A DNA stretch of 27,054 bases from CAWBCR01 sp963787375 (GCA_963787375.1 CAWBCR010000023.1:1-27054); one strand, 5' to 3'. Shown: positions 7,488-16,647, counted from the first letter of the stretch. Notes: a model not told the origin generated them from the letters alone. Translations and numbers: made by a program.

Positions 7488-8909
7488 CTGCCGGGCTATG
7501 CAGTCTGCTCGCTGCGCTCGCATGCGGACGAGTTGGTTGGGAACTGTCTCTGTCAAGGCGCGGCAGGGCGAGAGATCACCGCTCGCCAGCCTCGGCTCGG
7601 CGACTTCGTGCAGGCCGCGCGCGATGAAGTAGAACGACGCCGCAAACAGCGAGATCGCCAGCGCCGGCGGCAGCAGCACGTTCCACGTGATGGCCGAATT
7701 GACCGCCCGGTTGGTGAAGCTGGTATAGATCATCGAGCCCCAGTTCAGCCGCACGCGCGACAGCCCCAGAAACGACGTGAAGCCGTCGGCGAAAACCGCG
7801 CCGACCACGCTCAGCAGCATGTGGACCGCCGCCAGCGGCAGCATGTGCGGGACGAGGTGCTGGGTGATGATGTGCAGCGGGCCGCCGCCCGCCACGCGCG
7901 AAGCGTCGATGAAGGGACGGTTCATCAACGTCAGCGCGTGGGCGCGCATCACAATCGCCGCACCACCCAGCCCGGAGATCAGCCCGTACAGCAGCCCGAA
8001 CTGCACCGGCCCGATGTACGTCAGCCCGCTGACGACGACCAACACCAGCGGGGCGGGTGCCAGCAGCGCCAGGTCAGCGACGTGCGCCGAGACGGCATCG
8101 ACCGGGCCGCGGAAGTAGGCGGCCAGCGCCCCGACAGTCGTGCTGATGGCAGCCGTCGACAGGGCAGCGACCAGCGCCAGCAGGAAGGTCGGCGTGGCGG
8201 CAGACAGCAGCATGCTCAACACGTCGCGGCCCAGCGTGTCGGTACCGAAGATGTGGCGCAGGCTGGGCGGCGAGGGGTGCTGGGTGATGGTCATGTCGTA
8301 GCCCGTCTCAGGGTTGTAGATCCCCTTGGGCCACACGCTGCCCAGCAGCACCGGCTCGGCGACCGCCATGATGCCGAAGATGACGATCAGCGCCACGCCG
8401 AACAGCGCCAGCCGGTTGCGCGCAAAGATGCGCCACGAGTCGCGGAAGCGCCGCCAGTCGGCCTGTGTGTGCAGTCTGAAGCGGCCAAAAGCCGTCAACT
8501 GCTGCATCTCGGCAGCGGAATGGTTGATCTGGCGGGCCGGGGGGCGCATCGCCCGCTCGACTGGTGCGGATGTGATAGCAGCCGGCGGCGCGGCCTGAGC
8601 CGACACCGGCGCGCCTTTCAGCGCAAGCGGCGCGGCCTGCTGGTGCGGCGGGTCGGCTGTGGGAATCTCGCCCAGCTCCTGCAAGCCCTTGAACGCATAC
8701 TTGCTGTTGGGGCGGATCGCCAGCATCCGGCGCAGGCAGAAGGCGCGCTCGTCGGGCTCGTCGACGACGGTACTCATCCACAGCCAGGCCAGCTCGCTGC
8801 GGGGCCTCTCGTTGAGCACTCGTAACAGCAACTGCCGCGCTTCGTCACGCTGCCCGGCGTGGGCGGCAGTGATAGCCTGCTGGAGTAAGGAATCGATCTG
8901 ATCGGCCAT
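7461..8909 (-). CDS. dppC: DppC/OppC-type ABC transporter permease with N-terminal TPR domain
   Basis: The protein starts with a TPR-like region (DEARQLLLRVLNERPRSELAWLWM, CLRRMLAIRPNSKYAFKGL, residues 1-85), then an Ala/Pro-rich linker to about residue 150. A binding-protein-dependent permease follows: a first membrane span (LALFGVALIVIFGIMAVAEP), a periplasmic segment with HIFGTDTLGRDVLSMLL, which is diagnostic for DppC/OppC, further spans, and an ATPase-contact loop near FIDASRVAGGGPLHIITQHL. The family imports oligopeptides or similar solutes. The gene lies 39 bases after dppB. The last 40 residues after HEVAEPRLASGD read through sequence next to the IS remnant, so the native C-terminus was probably replaced. 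No ATPase or solute-binding gene is in view, so the substrate is unknown. Confidence 0.85.
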   Translation of the reverse strand: MADQIDSLLQQAITAAHAGQRDEARQLLLRVLNERPRSELAWLWMSTVVDEPDERAFCLRRMLAIRPNSKYAFKGLQELGEIPTADPPHQQAAPLALKGAPVSAQAAPPAAITSAPVERAMRPPARQINHSAAEMQQLTAFGRFRLHTQADWRRFRDSWRIFARNRLALFGVALIVIFGIMAVAEPVLLGSVWPKGIYNPETGYDMTITQHPSPPSLRHIFGTDTLGRDVLSMLLSAATPTFLLALVAALSTAAISTTVGALAAYFRGPVDAVSAHVADLALLAPAPLVLVVVSGLTYIGPVQFGLLYGLISGLGGAAIVMRAHALTLMNRPFIDASRVAGGGPLHIITQHLVPHMLPLAAVHMLLSVVGAVFADGFTSFLGLSRVRLNWGSMIYTSFTNRAVNSAITWNVLLPPALAISLFAASFYFIARGLHEVAEPRLASGDLSPCRALTETVPNQLVRMRAQRADCIARQLKACPELT

Positions 8910-8948
8910 ATCTTAACCTGAACGTTGGGTGGCCTGCCGGCCAGACAC

Positions 8949-10103
8949 TTAACTCGCATAGCGAATACGCGGATCGAGGACGGCAACCAGCACGTCGAGC
9001 AGCAGCCGGGCGCTCAGCGAGAAGACGCCGATGAGCAGCATCGCGCCGATGCCCAGCGGCACGTTCTGCATGCCGATGGCGTAGAACAGGACCGTGCCGA
9101 CCCCCTCCCAGTTGAAGATCTGCTCCAGCATGACCATGCCGGTCAGCAGGTAGGGCAGGCTGATCACCAGCCGGCTGATAACCGGCAGCAGCGCGTTGCG
9201 GGCCGCGTGGCGGTCGCGGATGTCGCGCGGCTTGAGCCCCTTGGCGCGCGCCGTCTGGATGTACTCCTCGTGCAGCGTGTCGGTCATGTTGGTGCGCATG
9301 ATCAGCATGATCTCGCCGAAGCTGAGCGCGGTGAAAGTCAGCAGGGGAACGAAGGCGAGCTTGGCCGCCTCGATGGCATCGTCCCAGCCGATGATGCGCC
9401 ACGTCGCGGCCCACAGCCCGGCAGCCAGCAGCACGAACAGCCACGGGCGGATCCCCCGGTGGCGCAGGCGGGTGACGATCCAGTTGGCGATCAACAGCGT
9501 GGCGACGACCACCACCAGCCAGCCAATCATGTGCCACAACAGGTCGCCGGACAGCGTGTTGACCAGCGAGAAGTCATAGCGCGTGCGCAAGCCCTGCCCC
9601 AGCGGGATGCCCAGCTTGATCGTTATGATGAACATCAGCAGGAAAGCCAGCCACGGCGGAAACGAGGTATACAGCATGATCGACGCAAAGGTCGCGGAGG
9701 AGGTCAGCAGCCCCCGGCCACGCCAGGCCGCCAGCTTGCCGAGCCACTGGCCCAGCAGGAACGCCAGCGCCGTCCCGACGCCGAACAGCAGGATCGTCGC
9801 CGGCAGCGCTTCAATCAGGATGTCGACGACCGGGGTGCCCGACTCCCGGCCAAACACCGAGTATGAGCGACCCAGGTCGCCGTGCAGCAGGTTGCCCATC
9901 CACACGAAATAGCGCGCCACCAGCGGCTGGTCGAGCCCCAGATCGTGGCGGGCCTGCGCCGCTTCTTCCGACGTCAGCCCCAGCGTAAACTGGCTCACGT
10001 AGTCGCCGGGCAGCGCGAGCTGGATGCCGAAAAACAGCGCTGTCGCAAACAGGTACAGCGCCAGCAGCCCGGAGAGAATTCGCTGGATGAGAAAACGGGC
10101 CAT
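8949..10103 (-). CDS. dppB: DppB/OppB-type ABC transporter permease
   Basis: GGGAGC lies just before the ATG at 10103. The N-terminus (MARFLIQRILSGLLALYLFA) and the stretch DLGLDQPLVARYFVWMGNLLHGDLGRSY are typical of DppB/OppB, with residues up to about 100 forming the first span and the extracytoplasmic loop. The EAA-type loop that contacts the ATPase is visible as EEYIQTARAKGLKPRDIRDR followed by HAARNALLPV. The end, LLLDVLVAVLDPRIRYAS, is also typical. At 384 residues it is longer than the common 300-340; the excess lies in an extra hydrophobic region (LLWHMIGWLVVVVATLLIAN, PWLFVLLAAGLWAATW) between the standard spans. It is the first gene of a minus-strand pair with dppC. Confidence 0.9.
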   Translation of the reverse strand: MARFLIQRILSGLLALYLFATALFFGIQLALPGDYVSQFTLGLTSEEAAQARHDLGLDQPLVARYFVWMGNLLHGDLGRSYSVFGRESGTPVVDILIEALPATILLFGVGTALAFLLGQWLGKLAAWRGRGLLTSSATFASIMLYTSFPPWLAFLLMFIITIKLGIPLGQGLRTRYDFSLVNTLSGDLLWHMIGWLVVVVATLLIANWIVTRLRHRGIRPWLFVLLAAGLWAATWRIIGWDDAIEAAKLAFVPLLTFTALSFGEIMLIMRTNMTDTLHEEYIQTARAKGLKPRDIRDRHAARNALLPVISRLVISLPYLLTGMVMLEQIFNWEGVGTVLFYAIGMQNVPLGIGAMLLIGVFSLSARLLLDVLVAVLDPRIRYAS

Positions 10104-10147
10104 GTTTGCTCCCCTGACACGGCGGTCGCCCAGCTGGACAAGCCCTA

Positions 10148-10177
10148 TTTATATCCTATGCCATTTGCCTGTGGCAA
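10148..10177 (-). promoter_or_regulatory. predicted sigma-70-type promoter for dppB-dppC
   Basis: On the minus strand TTGCCA (10177-10172) and TATAAA (10153-10148) are separated by 18 bases, about 45 bases before the dppB ATG at 10103. The -35 half also lies in a short palindrome (TTGCC-TGT-GGCAA), which could be coincidence or an operator. Confidence 0.5.
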
Positions 10178-10218
10178 GAATGGCCCATGTTGACTATTTG
10201 CGCAGGCGGCGGCGCTGA

Positions 10219-10319
10219 ACCTCACCCCCGCTCAACACTCTGATGAGTGTCTCGCCGCCCCCTCTCCAAAAATCTGGAGAGGGGGCAGAACCGAGCGCAG
10301 CGAGGTTCGGGGGTGAGGT
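10219..10319. repeat. intergenic GC-rich palindromic repeat
   Basis: ACCTCACCCCCG (10219-10230) and its perfect complement (10308-10319) form the ends. Inside, CCCCCTCTCC (10258-10267) pairs with GGAGAGGGGG (10276-10285) around an 8-base A/T-rich loop, and GAACC-GGTTC makes a smaller pair near 10288-10307. It lies between the divergent dppB and GH116 genes. The remaining bases of this gap hold the two predicted promoters and no gene. Confidence 0.75.
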
Positions 10320-10387
10320 CAGACTGCCTGGCAAATCCCGATGCAGCCCAGAGGCAAGGGAAAATTCCCCGACCGGCGCGCAGGGTG

Positions 10388-10393
10388 TATCAT
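10388..10393 (+). promoter_or_regulatory. candidate -10 element for the GH116 gene
   Basis: TATCAT, with TG directly before it, lies 44 bases before the ATG at 10432. A strong ribosome-binding site, AAGGAG at 10416-10421, sits between them. The promoter call is weak; the ribosome-binding site is convincing and fixes the start. Confidence 0.3.
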
Positions 10394-10431
10394 TAGGGTA
10401 TATCCCATTCGCAGCAAGGAGCGAGCCGCCG

Positions 10432-12940
10432 ATGATACCTCCCGACGAAATCCCCAGCGTGGCGTGGCAGCGCCGCCTGTCAGACATTCTCCCCGACCCC
10501 GGCCATCCGACGCGGTTCTCATTCGGCGTCCTGCTGGACAACCTTGAGATGATCCTGCGGCTGCGCCGCCATCGCATTCGCCTGCAGCGAGCGGGCCGCG
10601 TGCCGGTGATCGACTTCTTCAACCAGCTTGACCCCGGCCCGTGGATGGGGGTCCCGCTGGGCGGGCTGGGCGGCGGGACGATCACGCGCGGCTGGCAGGG
10701 CGATTTCAACCGCTGGCAGATGCAGCCCGGCATGTATCACTACGGCACGGTCCCCGCCGACCAGTTCTCGGTGTACGTGCGGCGTCCGGGCAAGCAGGCG
10801 CGGATGCAGGTGCTGTACCCCGGCAAGCCGGAAAGCGGCGTTCTGGCTGGCTGGTCGTGGGACCTTCCCGGCGAGCAGGCCATCTACCACGCGCTGTACC
10901 CGCGCGCGTGGACGACGTACGACGGCATCGACCGGCAGCTCACGCTGACCTGCCGGCAGGTGTCGCCGGTCATCCCGCACAACTACACCGAGAGCAGCAC
11001 GCCCGCCGGGGCCTTCGTGTGGACCATCGAGAACACGGGCGACACGCCCGTGACCGTCGGGCTGATGTTCACGTTTCAGAACGGCATCGGCGCAGAAGCC
11101 GACCGCGCGGGCGGGAACGTCAACCGGGCCTTCACGCTGGAAGCCGAGGGCGGCTCGGTAACAGGTGTGACGCTCAGCCACCGCCATCGCCAGGACCAGA
11201 ACCCGCCCGAAGGCGAGCGGCGCGACGACCCTGAAACCGAGTGGGCGGAGTTCGAGGACCCGCTGACCTTCGCCATCGCCGCGCACGGCACCGAGGGCGT
11301 CGAAGTGAGCTACCGCACGCGCTTTGTGACGACCTCCAGCGGCATGGACGTGTGGGGCGATTTCCGCGACGACGGGCGGCTGGAGAACGTCGCCGACGAC
11401 CGGCCCTCGATGGAGAGCGCGGCCATCGGCGCGGCGCTGTGCGCGACGGTCGAGGTGCCGCCCGGCGAGTCGCGGGAGGTCGCCTTCTCGCTGGCATGGG
11501 ATATGCCCGTCGCCCGCTTCGGCGAGGGCCGCGCCTACTGGCGGCGCTATACGCGCTTCTACGGTCGCGGTGGCGACGCCGCGCCGCGCATCGCACGGGA
11601 CGCGCTGCTCGAACTATCCCAACTGGGAGGCGCAGATCGCCGCCTGGCAGGACCCGATCCTCGAAGACGAGCGCCTGCCCGATTGGTACAAGTCGGCGCT
11701 GTTTAACGAGACCTATTTCCTGGCCGACGGCGGCACGATCTGGACCGATGGCATCGCCGAGGAGGTCTCGCTGCCGGCCAGCATCGACGCCGACCCCGTG
11801 CTGGCTACCGCTACCGACGATTACGGGCACTTCGCCTACCTGGAAGGCCACGAGTATCGCATGTATAACAGCTACGACGTGCACTTCTACGCGTCGTTCG
11901 CGCTGCTGGCGCTGTGGCCTGAGCTTGAGCTGAGCCTCCAGCGCGACGTGGCGCACGCGCTGGCCGTCGGCCACCCCGAAGAACGGCTGGCGATCCTGGC
12001 TAACCGGTGGAGCGTCCGCAAGATGCAGGGGGCCATCCCGCACGACCTGGGCAGCCCCGCCGAAGACCCGTGGGTCAAGGTCAACACCTACGACCTGCAG
12101 GACGTGGCGCGCTGGAAAGACCTCAACAGCAAGTTCGTGCTCCAGGTGTACCGCGACTTCGTCGCGACGCAGGATATCGACTTCCTGGCGGAGATGTGGG
12201 AACCGTCCGTCGTCGCGCTCGACTATCTGAGGCAGTTCGACGAAGACGACGACGGGATGATCGAGAACGAGGGCTTTCCCGATCAGACCTACGACACGTG
12301 GACGGCCACCGGGCCGAGCGCCTACAGCGGCGGGCTGTGGCTGGCGGCGCTGTCCGCCGCCGCCGCGATGGGCGACCTGCTGGGCTACCGCGAAGAGGCG
12401 GCCAACTACCGCGCGCTGCTGGCGAAAGGGCAGGCCGTCTACGAGGACCTGCTGTGGACCGGCGAGTATTACGCCTACGACGCCAGCACGAGCTACCACT
12501 CTAACAGCATCATGGCCGACCAACTGGCCGGGCAGTGGTACGCGCTGGCCTGCGGCCTGCCGCCGATTGTCCCGCCGGAGCACGCCGTCTCGGCCTGGAA
12601 GAAGGTCTACGAGCTGAACGTGCAGCGCTTCGAGGGGGGCGAGATGGGCGCGGTGAACGGCATGCGGCCCGATGGCCGCGTCGACACCAGCTCGATGCAG
12701 TCGCAGGAAGTGTGGACCGGCACCACCTATGCTGTCGCCGCGGCGATGCTGCACGCCGGCCTCGACGACCAGGCGTGGGCCACCGCGCGGGGCGTCTACC
12801 GGCAGGCCTACGGCGACCTGGGCTACTGGTTCATGACGCCGGAGGCGTGGAACGTCAAGGGGAACTGCCGCTCGCTGGCCTACATGCGCCCGCTGGCCGT
12901 ATGGGCGATGCAGTGGGCATGGTCGCGGCGGGAGGGGTGA
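10432..12940 (+). CDS. GH116 glycoside hydrolase, GBA2-type beta-glucosidase/glucosylceramidase-like (one frameshift)
   Basis: The family removes beta-linked glucose or xylose from glycosides or glucosylceramide. AAGGAG ten bases upstream sets the ATG at 10432. The N-terminal beta-sandwich domain begins with PWMGVPLGGLGGGTITRGW and DFNRWQMQPGMY, both characteristic. The (alpha/alpha)6 catalytic domain follows from about residue 395: DWYKSALFNETYFLADGGT, LEGHEYRMYNSYDVHFY, FPDQTYDTW, GPSAYSGGLWLAAL and GTTYAVAAAML. The nucleophile Glu and acid/base Asp lie about 150 residues apart in this family; the LEGHEYR (near 470) and DQTYD (near 620) segments fit. The frame changes from 1 to 2 near 11608, where one extra G in CTCGAACT breaks ALLNYPNWEAQ. 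Repaired length is about 835 residues. No signal peptide is visible, so it is probably cytoplasmic. Confidence 0.9.
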
Positions 12941-12982
12941 ACGGCCTTACGCCTATCGTCACCGCAGCAAAGAGAGAATGTC

Positions 12983-13138
12983 ATGTCACAGAGTTCGGCC
13001 CGGGCGGCGACGGGCCCGAACTGGTCCCTGATCGCCGCGCTGTACTGCGACCTGGTACCGGTTCCGGCGGGCTGGCAGCTTTCGTCGTGCGGCCCGCAGC
13101 CGGGCGACACGCTGGTGGTCGTGTTTACGTTCCAGTAG
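12983..13138 (+). CDS. small hypothetical protein, 51 aa
   Basis: This short frame begins 43 bases after the glycosidase stop, with a weak AGAGAA before the ATG at 12983. It encodes 51 residues including two Cys and two Trp (TGPNWSLIAALYCDL, GWQLSSCGPQPGD, VVVFTFQ). Nearly every codon ends in G or C, as in neighbouring genes, which argues for coding. There is no signal peptide or membrane span. I do not recognise it. It may be co-transcribed with the glycosidase. A chance open frame in high-GC DNA remains possible. Confidence 0.5.
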   Translation: MSQSSARAATGPNWSLIAALYCDLVPVPAGWQLSSCGPQPGDTLVVVFTFQ

Positions 13139-13193
13139 GCGAGCTACCACCGGTCACGCAGCAAACCTCATCGCTCGGCACTTGGCAATCGGT

Positions 13194-13239
13194 GCTACAA
13201 TAATCCAAAGGCTTAACGCAGCCTGCCGGGAAGGCTGCG
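13194..13239 (+). promoter_or_regulatory. extended -10 element and leader hairpin before the Ser/Thr kinase
   Basis: TGCTACAAT at 13193-13201 is an extended -10 form, about 60 bases before the ATG at 13262. In the predicted leader, CGCAGCC (13217-13223) pairs with GGCTGCG (13233-13239) around a 9-base loop. GGAGA before the ATG serves as ribosome-binding site. The hairpin could shape translation or be a genomic repeat; I cannot tell which. Confidence 0.4.
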
Positions 13240-13261
13240 TCCTCCAAGCCGGAGAATCTCC

Positions 13262-14963
13262 ATGATAGGAAGAACGCTGGGCGGTTACCGCGTCATCGAA
13301 CAGATCGGGGTAGGCGGGATGGCTACCGTCTACCGGGCCTACGACGCCGCCACCGATCGCTACGTGGCCCTCAAAGTGCTGCCAGAGTATTACGCGACGG
13401 ACCCTGGATTTCGCACGCGCTTCGAACGGGAGGCGCGCGCGATTGCCGGGCTGGAGCACATCCACATCCTGCCGGTGCACGCCTTCGGCGAGGAGAACAG
13501 CACCGCCTATCTCGTCATGCGCTACATGCAGGCCGGCACGCTGTCGGAGACGATCAGGCGCGGCCCGCTGTCGTTCGCCGAGGCGGCGCGGCTGCTGGCG
13601 CAGATCGCCGCCGCGCTGGACTACGCCCATCGCTGCGGCGTGCTGCACCGCGACGTGAAGCCGTCCAACGTGCTGCTCGACGGCGACAGCAACGCCTACC
13701 TGACCGATTTTGGTATCGCCAAGATCGTCGCCGGCTCGCCGGACCTGACCGGCTCGAAAGTGATCGGCACGCCCGCCTATATGTCGCCGGAGCAGTGCCA
13801 GGGGTCCGAGAAGCTGACCGCTGCCACCGACCAGTACTCGCTGGGCGTGGTGCTGTACGAGATGGTCACCGGGCACCCACCGTTCGAGGCCGAGACGCCC
13901 ATCGCGCTGATCTACAAGCAGCTCAACGAGCCGCTGCCGCCGCCGCGCTCGCTGCGCCCTGACCTGCCCGGAGATGCCGAGCGGGTGATGCTCAAGGCGC
14001 TGAGCAAGGACCCGGCGGCGCGCTGGCCCTCGTGCACGGCTTTCAGCGACGCGTTCGCCGAGGCCATCGCCAGGGCGGCTGAGACGTCAGGCCATCGAAC
14101 CCCCTCAGCGCCCGGAGCCTGCCGCGCGGACCGTCCAGCGCCGCACCCCGCGCCGCCTGCCCACCTGGCTGCTGATCGCCGCTGCCGCCGTCGGAATCAT
14201 CGCGCTGGCGGTCCTGATCGCGCTGGTGGCGGGCCTGGTCGTGGCGCGCCAGGTGGCCGGGGTGACTCCCGCGCCGACCTCCGCGCCCGCCGCGCCGGGG
14301 CAGGCTGAACCGGCGAACGTCGCCGCCGCGCGCGACTTTGGCGAGCCGATCCTGGCGGCGATTGCCGCCCGCCCGCCCGACTACGAGGACGACTTCAGCG
14401 ATCAGACCAGCGGCTGGCCGGTGGGCTGGTATGACGGCACCGACAAGTGGAACTACGATGGGGGCGCGTACTGGTTCATCGCCTCTTACCTGCCTCAGGG
14501 TGACTGCTGCCTCGGCTCGGCCATGCCCGGAGACCACATCTTCTCAGACTTTGTGCTCCAGGTCGACACGCGATTTGTGTCGGGCACGCAAGGTATCGTG
14601 CTCGTCCTGTTCCGCAACGACCGCCGCTCCGGGCCGCCGATCCCCGCCTACGGCGTGCGTGTCAGCTCCGAGGGCGACGTGATGCTGCACAAGAACCTCA
14701 CCGGAGAGCACATCAACCTGCTGTCAGTGCACGCGCCGGCGCTGCACCAGGGCTTCGGCGGCGAAGCCAACCGTATCACGCTGGTCGTGCGCGGCGATAC
14801 TATCGCCGTGTTCGCCAACGGCGAAGCGGTGTGCCTGCTGGTCGATGAGTTGCTGTCAGAAGGGGATATCAGTCTGGGCGCAGAGAACAGGCAGTCGGAC
14901 ACCACGCTCGAAGTCAGCTTCGACAACCTGCGCGTGTGGGATATCTCGAATTTAACGCCGTAG
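13262..14963 (+). CDS. transmembrane Ser/Thr protein kinase with extracytoplasmic beta-sandwich-like domain (one frameshift)
   Basis: A Hanks-type kinase domain occupies residues 1-275: Gly-rich loop (GVGGMATVYRA), ATP-binding Lys38 (VALKVL), catalytic LHRDVKPSN with Asp131, DFGIAK with Asp149, and GTPAYMSPEQ. All key residues are present. The frame moves from 2 to 3 near 14085, fitting one extra base in GAGACGTCAGG; the repaired sequence continues ETQAIEPPQR. A basic-proline linker leads to one membrane span (WLLIAAAAVGIIALAVLIAL, about residues 302-328). The outer part (DDFSDQTSGWPVGWYDG onward) resembles the concanavalin-like (LamG or DUF1080-type) domains found on kinases of this group and probably senses a ligand outside the cell. 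Repaired length is about 566 residues. The kinase is certain; the fold of the outer domain is inferred. Confidence 0.88.
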
Positions 14964-14969
14964 CGTAGT

Positions 14970-16106
14970 CTATCCGGCCAGCAGCCGGGTGTAGACCTCC
15001 CATACCTGCGCCGCCGCCCGCTGCCAGGAGAACGCCTGCGCGCGGGCCAGCCCCTTCGCGCGCAGCGACCCGCGCAGCGCGGTGTCGCCCAGCAGGTGCG
15101 CGATGGCCGCTGCCAGCGCGTCGACATCCAGCGGGTCGACCAGCAGCGCCGCCTCGCCTGCCACCTCCGGCAGCGATGATACGTTCGAGGTAACGACCGG
15201 CGTGCCACAGGCCATCGCCTCCAGCACCGGCAGCCCGAAGCCCTCGTACAGCGCCGGGAAGGCGAAAACGTCGGCGGTGCGGTACAGCGCCGGCAGGTCG
15301 GCGTCGTCGACGTACCCGGCGAAGATCACCCGCTCCGCAATCCCCAGCCGCGCGACCTCCTCGTAGACCGCGTCGTAGGCCCAGCCCTTGCCCCCGGCGA
15401 TGACCAGTGTCCCCGCCGCCTCGACACGCGCCCAGGCCCGCACCAACCCCAGATGATTCTTGCGCGGCTGCATCGTGCCGACCGTCAGCACCAGCGGGCT
15501 CTCGGCGGGGAGCCGGTACTTCGCGCGGATCGCCTCGCCGGGCGCGGCCTGCGGCGCAAAGCGCGGGTCGACGCCGTGCGGCACCGCCGTGATCTTTTCG
15601 GCGGGCGTGCCATAGAGCGCCACGATCTCCTGCCGGGTCGCCTCCGAGACGGCGATCACGGCGGCGGCGCGGCGCACCGAGCGCGGCACGACCTGCTTGA
15701 GATAGTCGAGCATGCCGGGCATGGTCTGATCGGGGTAGCGCTCGAAGCTGAGGTCGTGGATGGTGAGCACGGTCCGCGTGGCGCGCCGGGTGGGCGGCAG
15801 CGTGAAGTCCGTCGCGTGGAACAGGTCGAGGCGGCCCGTCCAGCGTTCGACGGGGATCGGCAGGCGCAGGCGGTGCCACAGCCGCGCGAGGGTCCGCTCG
15901 GAGAGGCGCGCCGGGGCGGCCACGCAGCCGGCAGGCAGCGGCAGCAGGTCGCCGCGCTGCGCGCCCGCCGCGAACAGCCGCCAATCCGCCTCAGGGTGCA
16001 GGGCCGCCAGCGCGCGGGTCAGCTCGCGCACGTAGCGGCCAATCCCCGCCGACTGGTGGACGGCGGCGGTGTAGTCGATGCCGATGGTGGGGTGAGAAGA
16101 TGCCAT
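14970..16106 (-). CDS. GT4-family glycosyltransferase
   Basis: An intact 378-residue frame starts at the ATG at 16106. The N-terminal domain has the acceptor-side pattern GIDYTAAVHQSAGIGRYVRE and DLFHATDFTLPP; VLTIHDLSFERYPDQ and AVIAVSEATRQEI follow. The C-terminal nucleotide-sugar domain is typical of GT4: LVLTVGTMQPRKNH, VIFAGYVDDADLPALY and FPALYEGFGLPVLEAMACGTPVV, whose EGFGLPxLE motif includes the catalytic Glu pair. It transfers a sugar from an activated donor to a glycan or lipid acceptor, probably for cell-surface or extracellular polysaccharide. It converges on the kinase gene with six bases between stops. A second GT4 gene lies upstream on the same strand, separated by a HEAT-type gene and repeats. 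Confidence 0.92.
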   Translation of the reverse strand: MASSHPTIGIDYTAAVHQSAGIGRYVRELTRALAALHPEADWRLFAAGAQRGDLLPLPAGCVAAPARLSERTLARLWHRLRLPIPVERWTGRLDLFHATDFTLPPTRRATRTVLTIHDLSFERYPDQTMPGMLDYLKQVVPRSVRRAAAVIAVSEATRQEIVALYGTPAEKITAVPHGVDPRFAPQAAPGEAIRAKYRLPAESPLVLTVGTMQPRKNHLGLVRAWARVEAAGTLVIAGGKGWAYDAVYEEVARLGIAERVIFAGYVDDADLPALYRTADVFAFPALYEGFGLPVLEAMACGTPVVTSNVSSLPEVAGEAALLVDPLDVDALAAAIAHLLGDTALRGSLRAKGLARAQAFSWQRAAAQVWEVYTRLLAG

Positions 16107-16127
16107 TAGTAATCCGGATCATCAGTT

Positions 16128-16183
16128 CACAGATGGCACAGATTTCTTGATTCCTTAATCCGTGAAATCTGTGTCATCTGTGG
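16128..16183. repeat. inverted repeat A flanking the HEAT-type gene
   Basis: This 56-base segment (starting CACAGATGGCACAG and containing TTAATCCGTGAAAT) is the inverted counterpart of 16648-16703, with 49 of 56 positions identical by my count. It is much more AT-rich than its surroundings and partly self-complementary. It lies between the HEAT-type stop and the downstream GT4 start. Confidence 0.75.
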
Positions 16184-16192
16184 AAGATTCCG

Positions 16193-16609
16193 CTACGGAT
16201 TGGTCACCATGCGGGCCAGCGCCCGCTCTGCACCGACGCGCATACAGCGCGTTTCCGCCCCGCTCTGTACGGACGTGAGCGCCTGCGCTGCCGCCTCGCC
16301 GCCGATCTTGCCCAGCGCCTTGACGATCACCAGCGCCAGTCCGAGATCGCCGCCGGTGTCGTCCAGCGCGGCAATCAGCGGGGCCGTGCCCGCCTCGTCG
16401 GCGATAGCGCCCAGCGCGTAAGCCGCCTCCCAGCGCACCGCGCGGACCGGGTCGTGCAGCAGGGCGGCGACGCGCCCCGCGATGTGCGCCGGCTCCCCGG
16501 CGGGCGCGTGCGTTGCGTCCCACTGCCCGATCTCGTCCAGCGCCGCAATACGCCGGTCGGGGTCGGGGTGGGAGAGATCATCAAGGTACTGCTGGAATTC
16601 TGCGTCCAT
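16193..16609 (-). CDS. HEAT-repeat protein
   Basis: The frame is open to 16651 only through a GTG that overlaps repeat B, so I prefer the ATG at 16609, which has GGGTGG about six bases upstream. The product (MDAEFQQYLDDLSHPDPDRR) shows at least three helical HEAT-type repeats: DPDRRIAALDEIGQW, HDPVRAVRWEAAYALGAIAD, and LALVIVKALGKIGGEAAAQA. Such repeats usually mediate protein contacts; no catalytic residues are seen. At about 138 residues it is a small stand-alone array. It interrupts the pair of GT4 genes and is bracketed by inverted repeats. Partner and role are unknown. Confidence 0.75.
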   Translation of the reverse strand: MDAEFQQYLDDLSHPDPDRRIAALDEIGQWDATHAPAGEPAHIAGRVAALLHDPVRAVRWEAAYALGAIADEAGTAPLIAALDDTGGDLGLALVIVKALGKIGGEAAAQALTSVQSGAETRCMRVGAERALARMVTNP

Positions 16610-16647
16610 CGTGCCACCCATCTGTTTGAAGCTGGAAGAGAGATCAT

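Noticed and set aside
7533..8825. A 430-residue open frame on the plus strand opposite dppC
   Set aside because: Its residues are Arg/Gln/His-rich with no domain, and the minus strand carries a clear permease. It is a shadow of GC-rich coding.
11174..12754. A 526-residue open frame on the minus strand opposite GH116
   Set aside because: It is Arg/Val/Gly-rich with no recognisable motif, while the plus strand has conserved GH116 motifs throughout.
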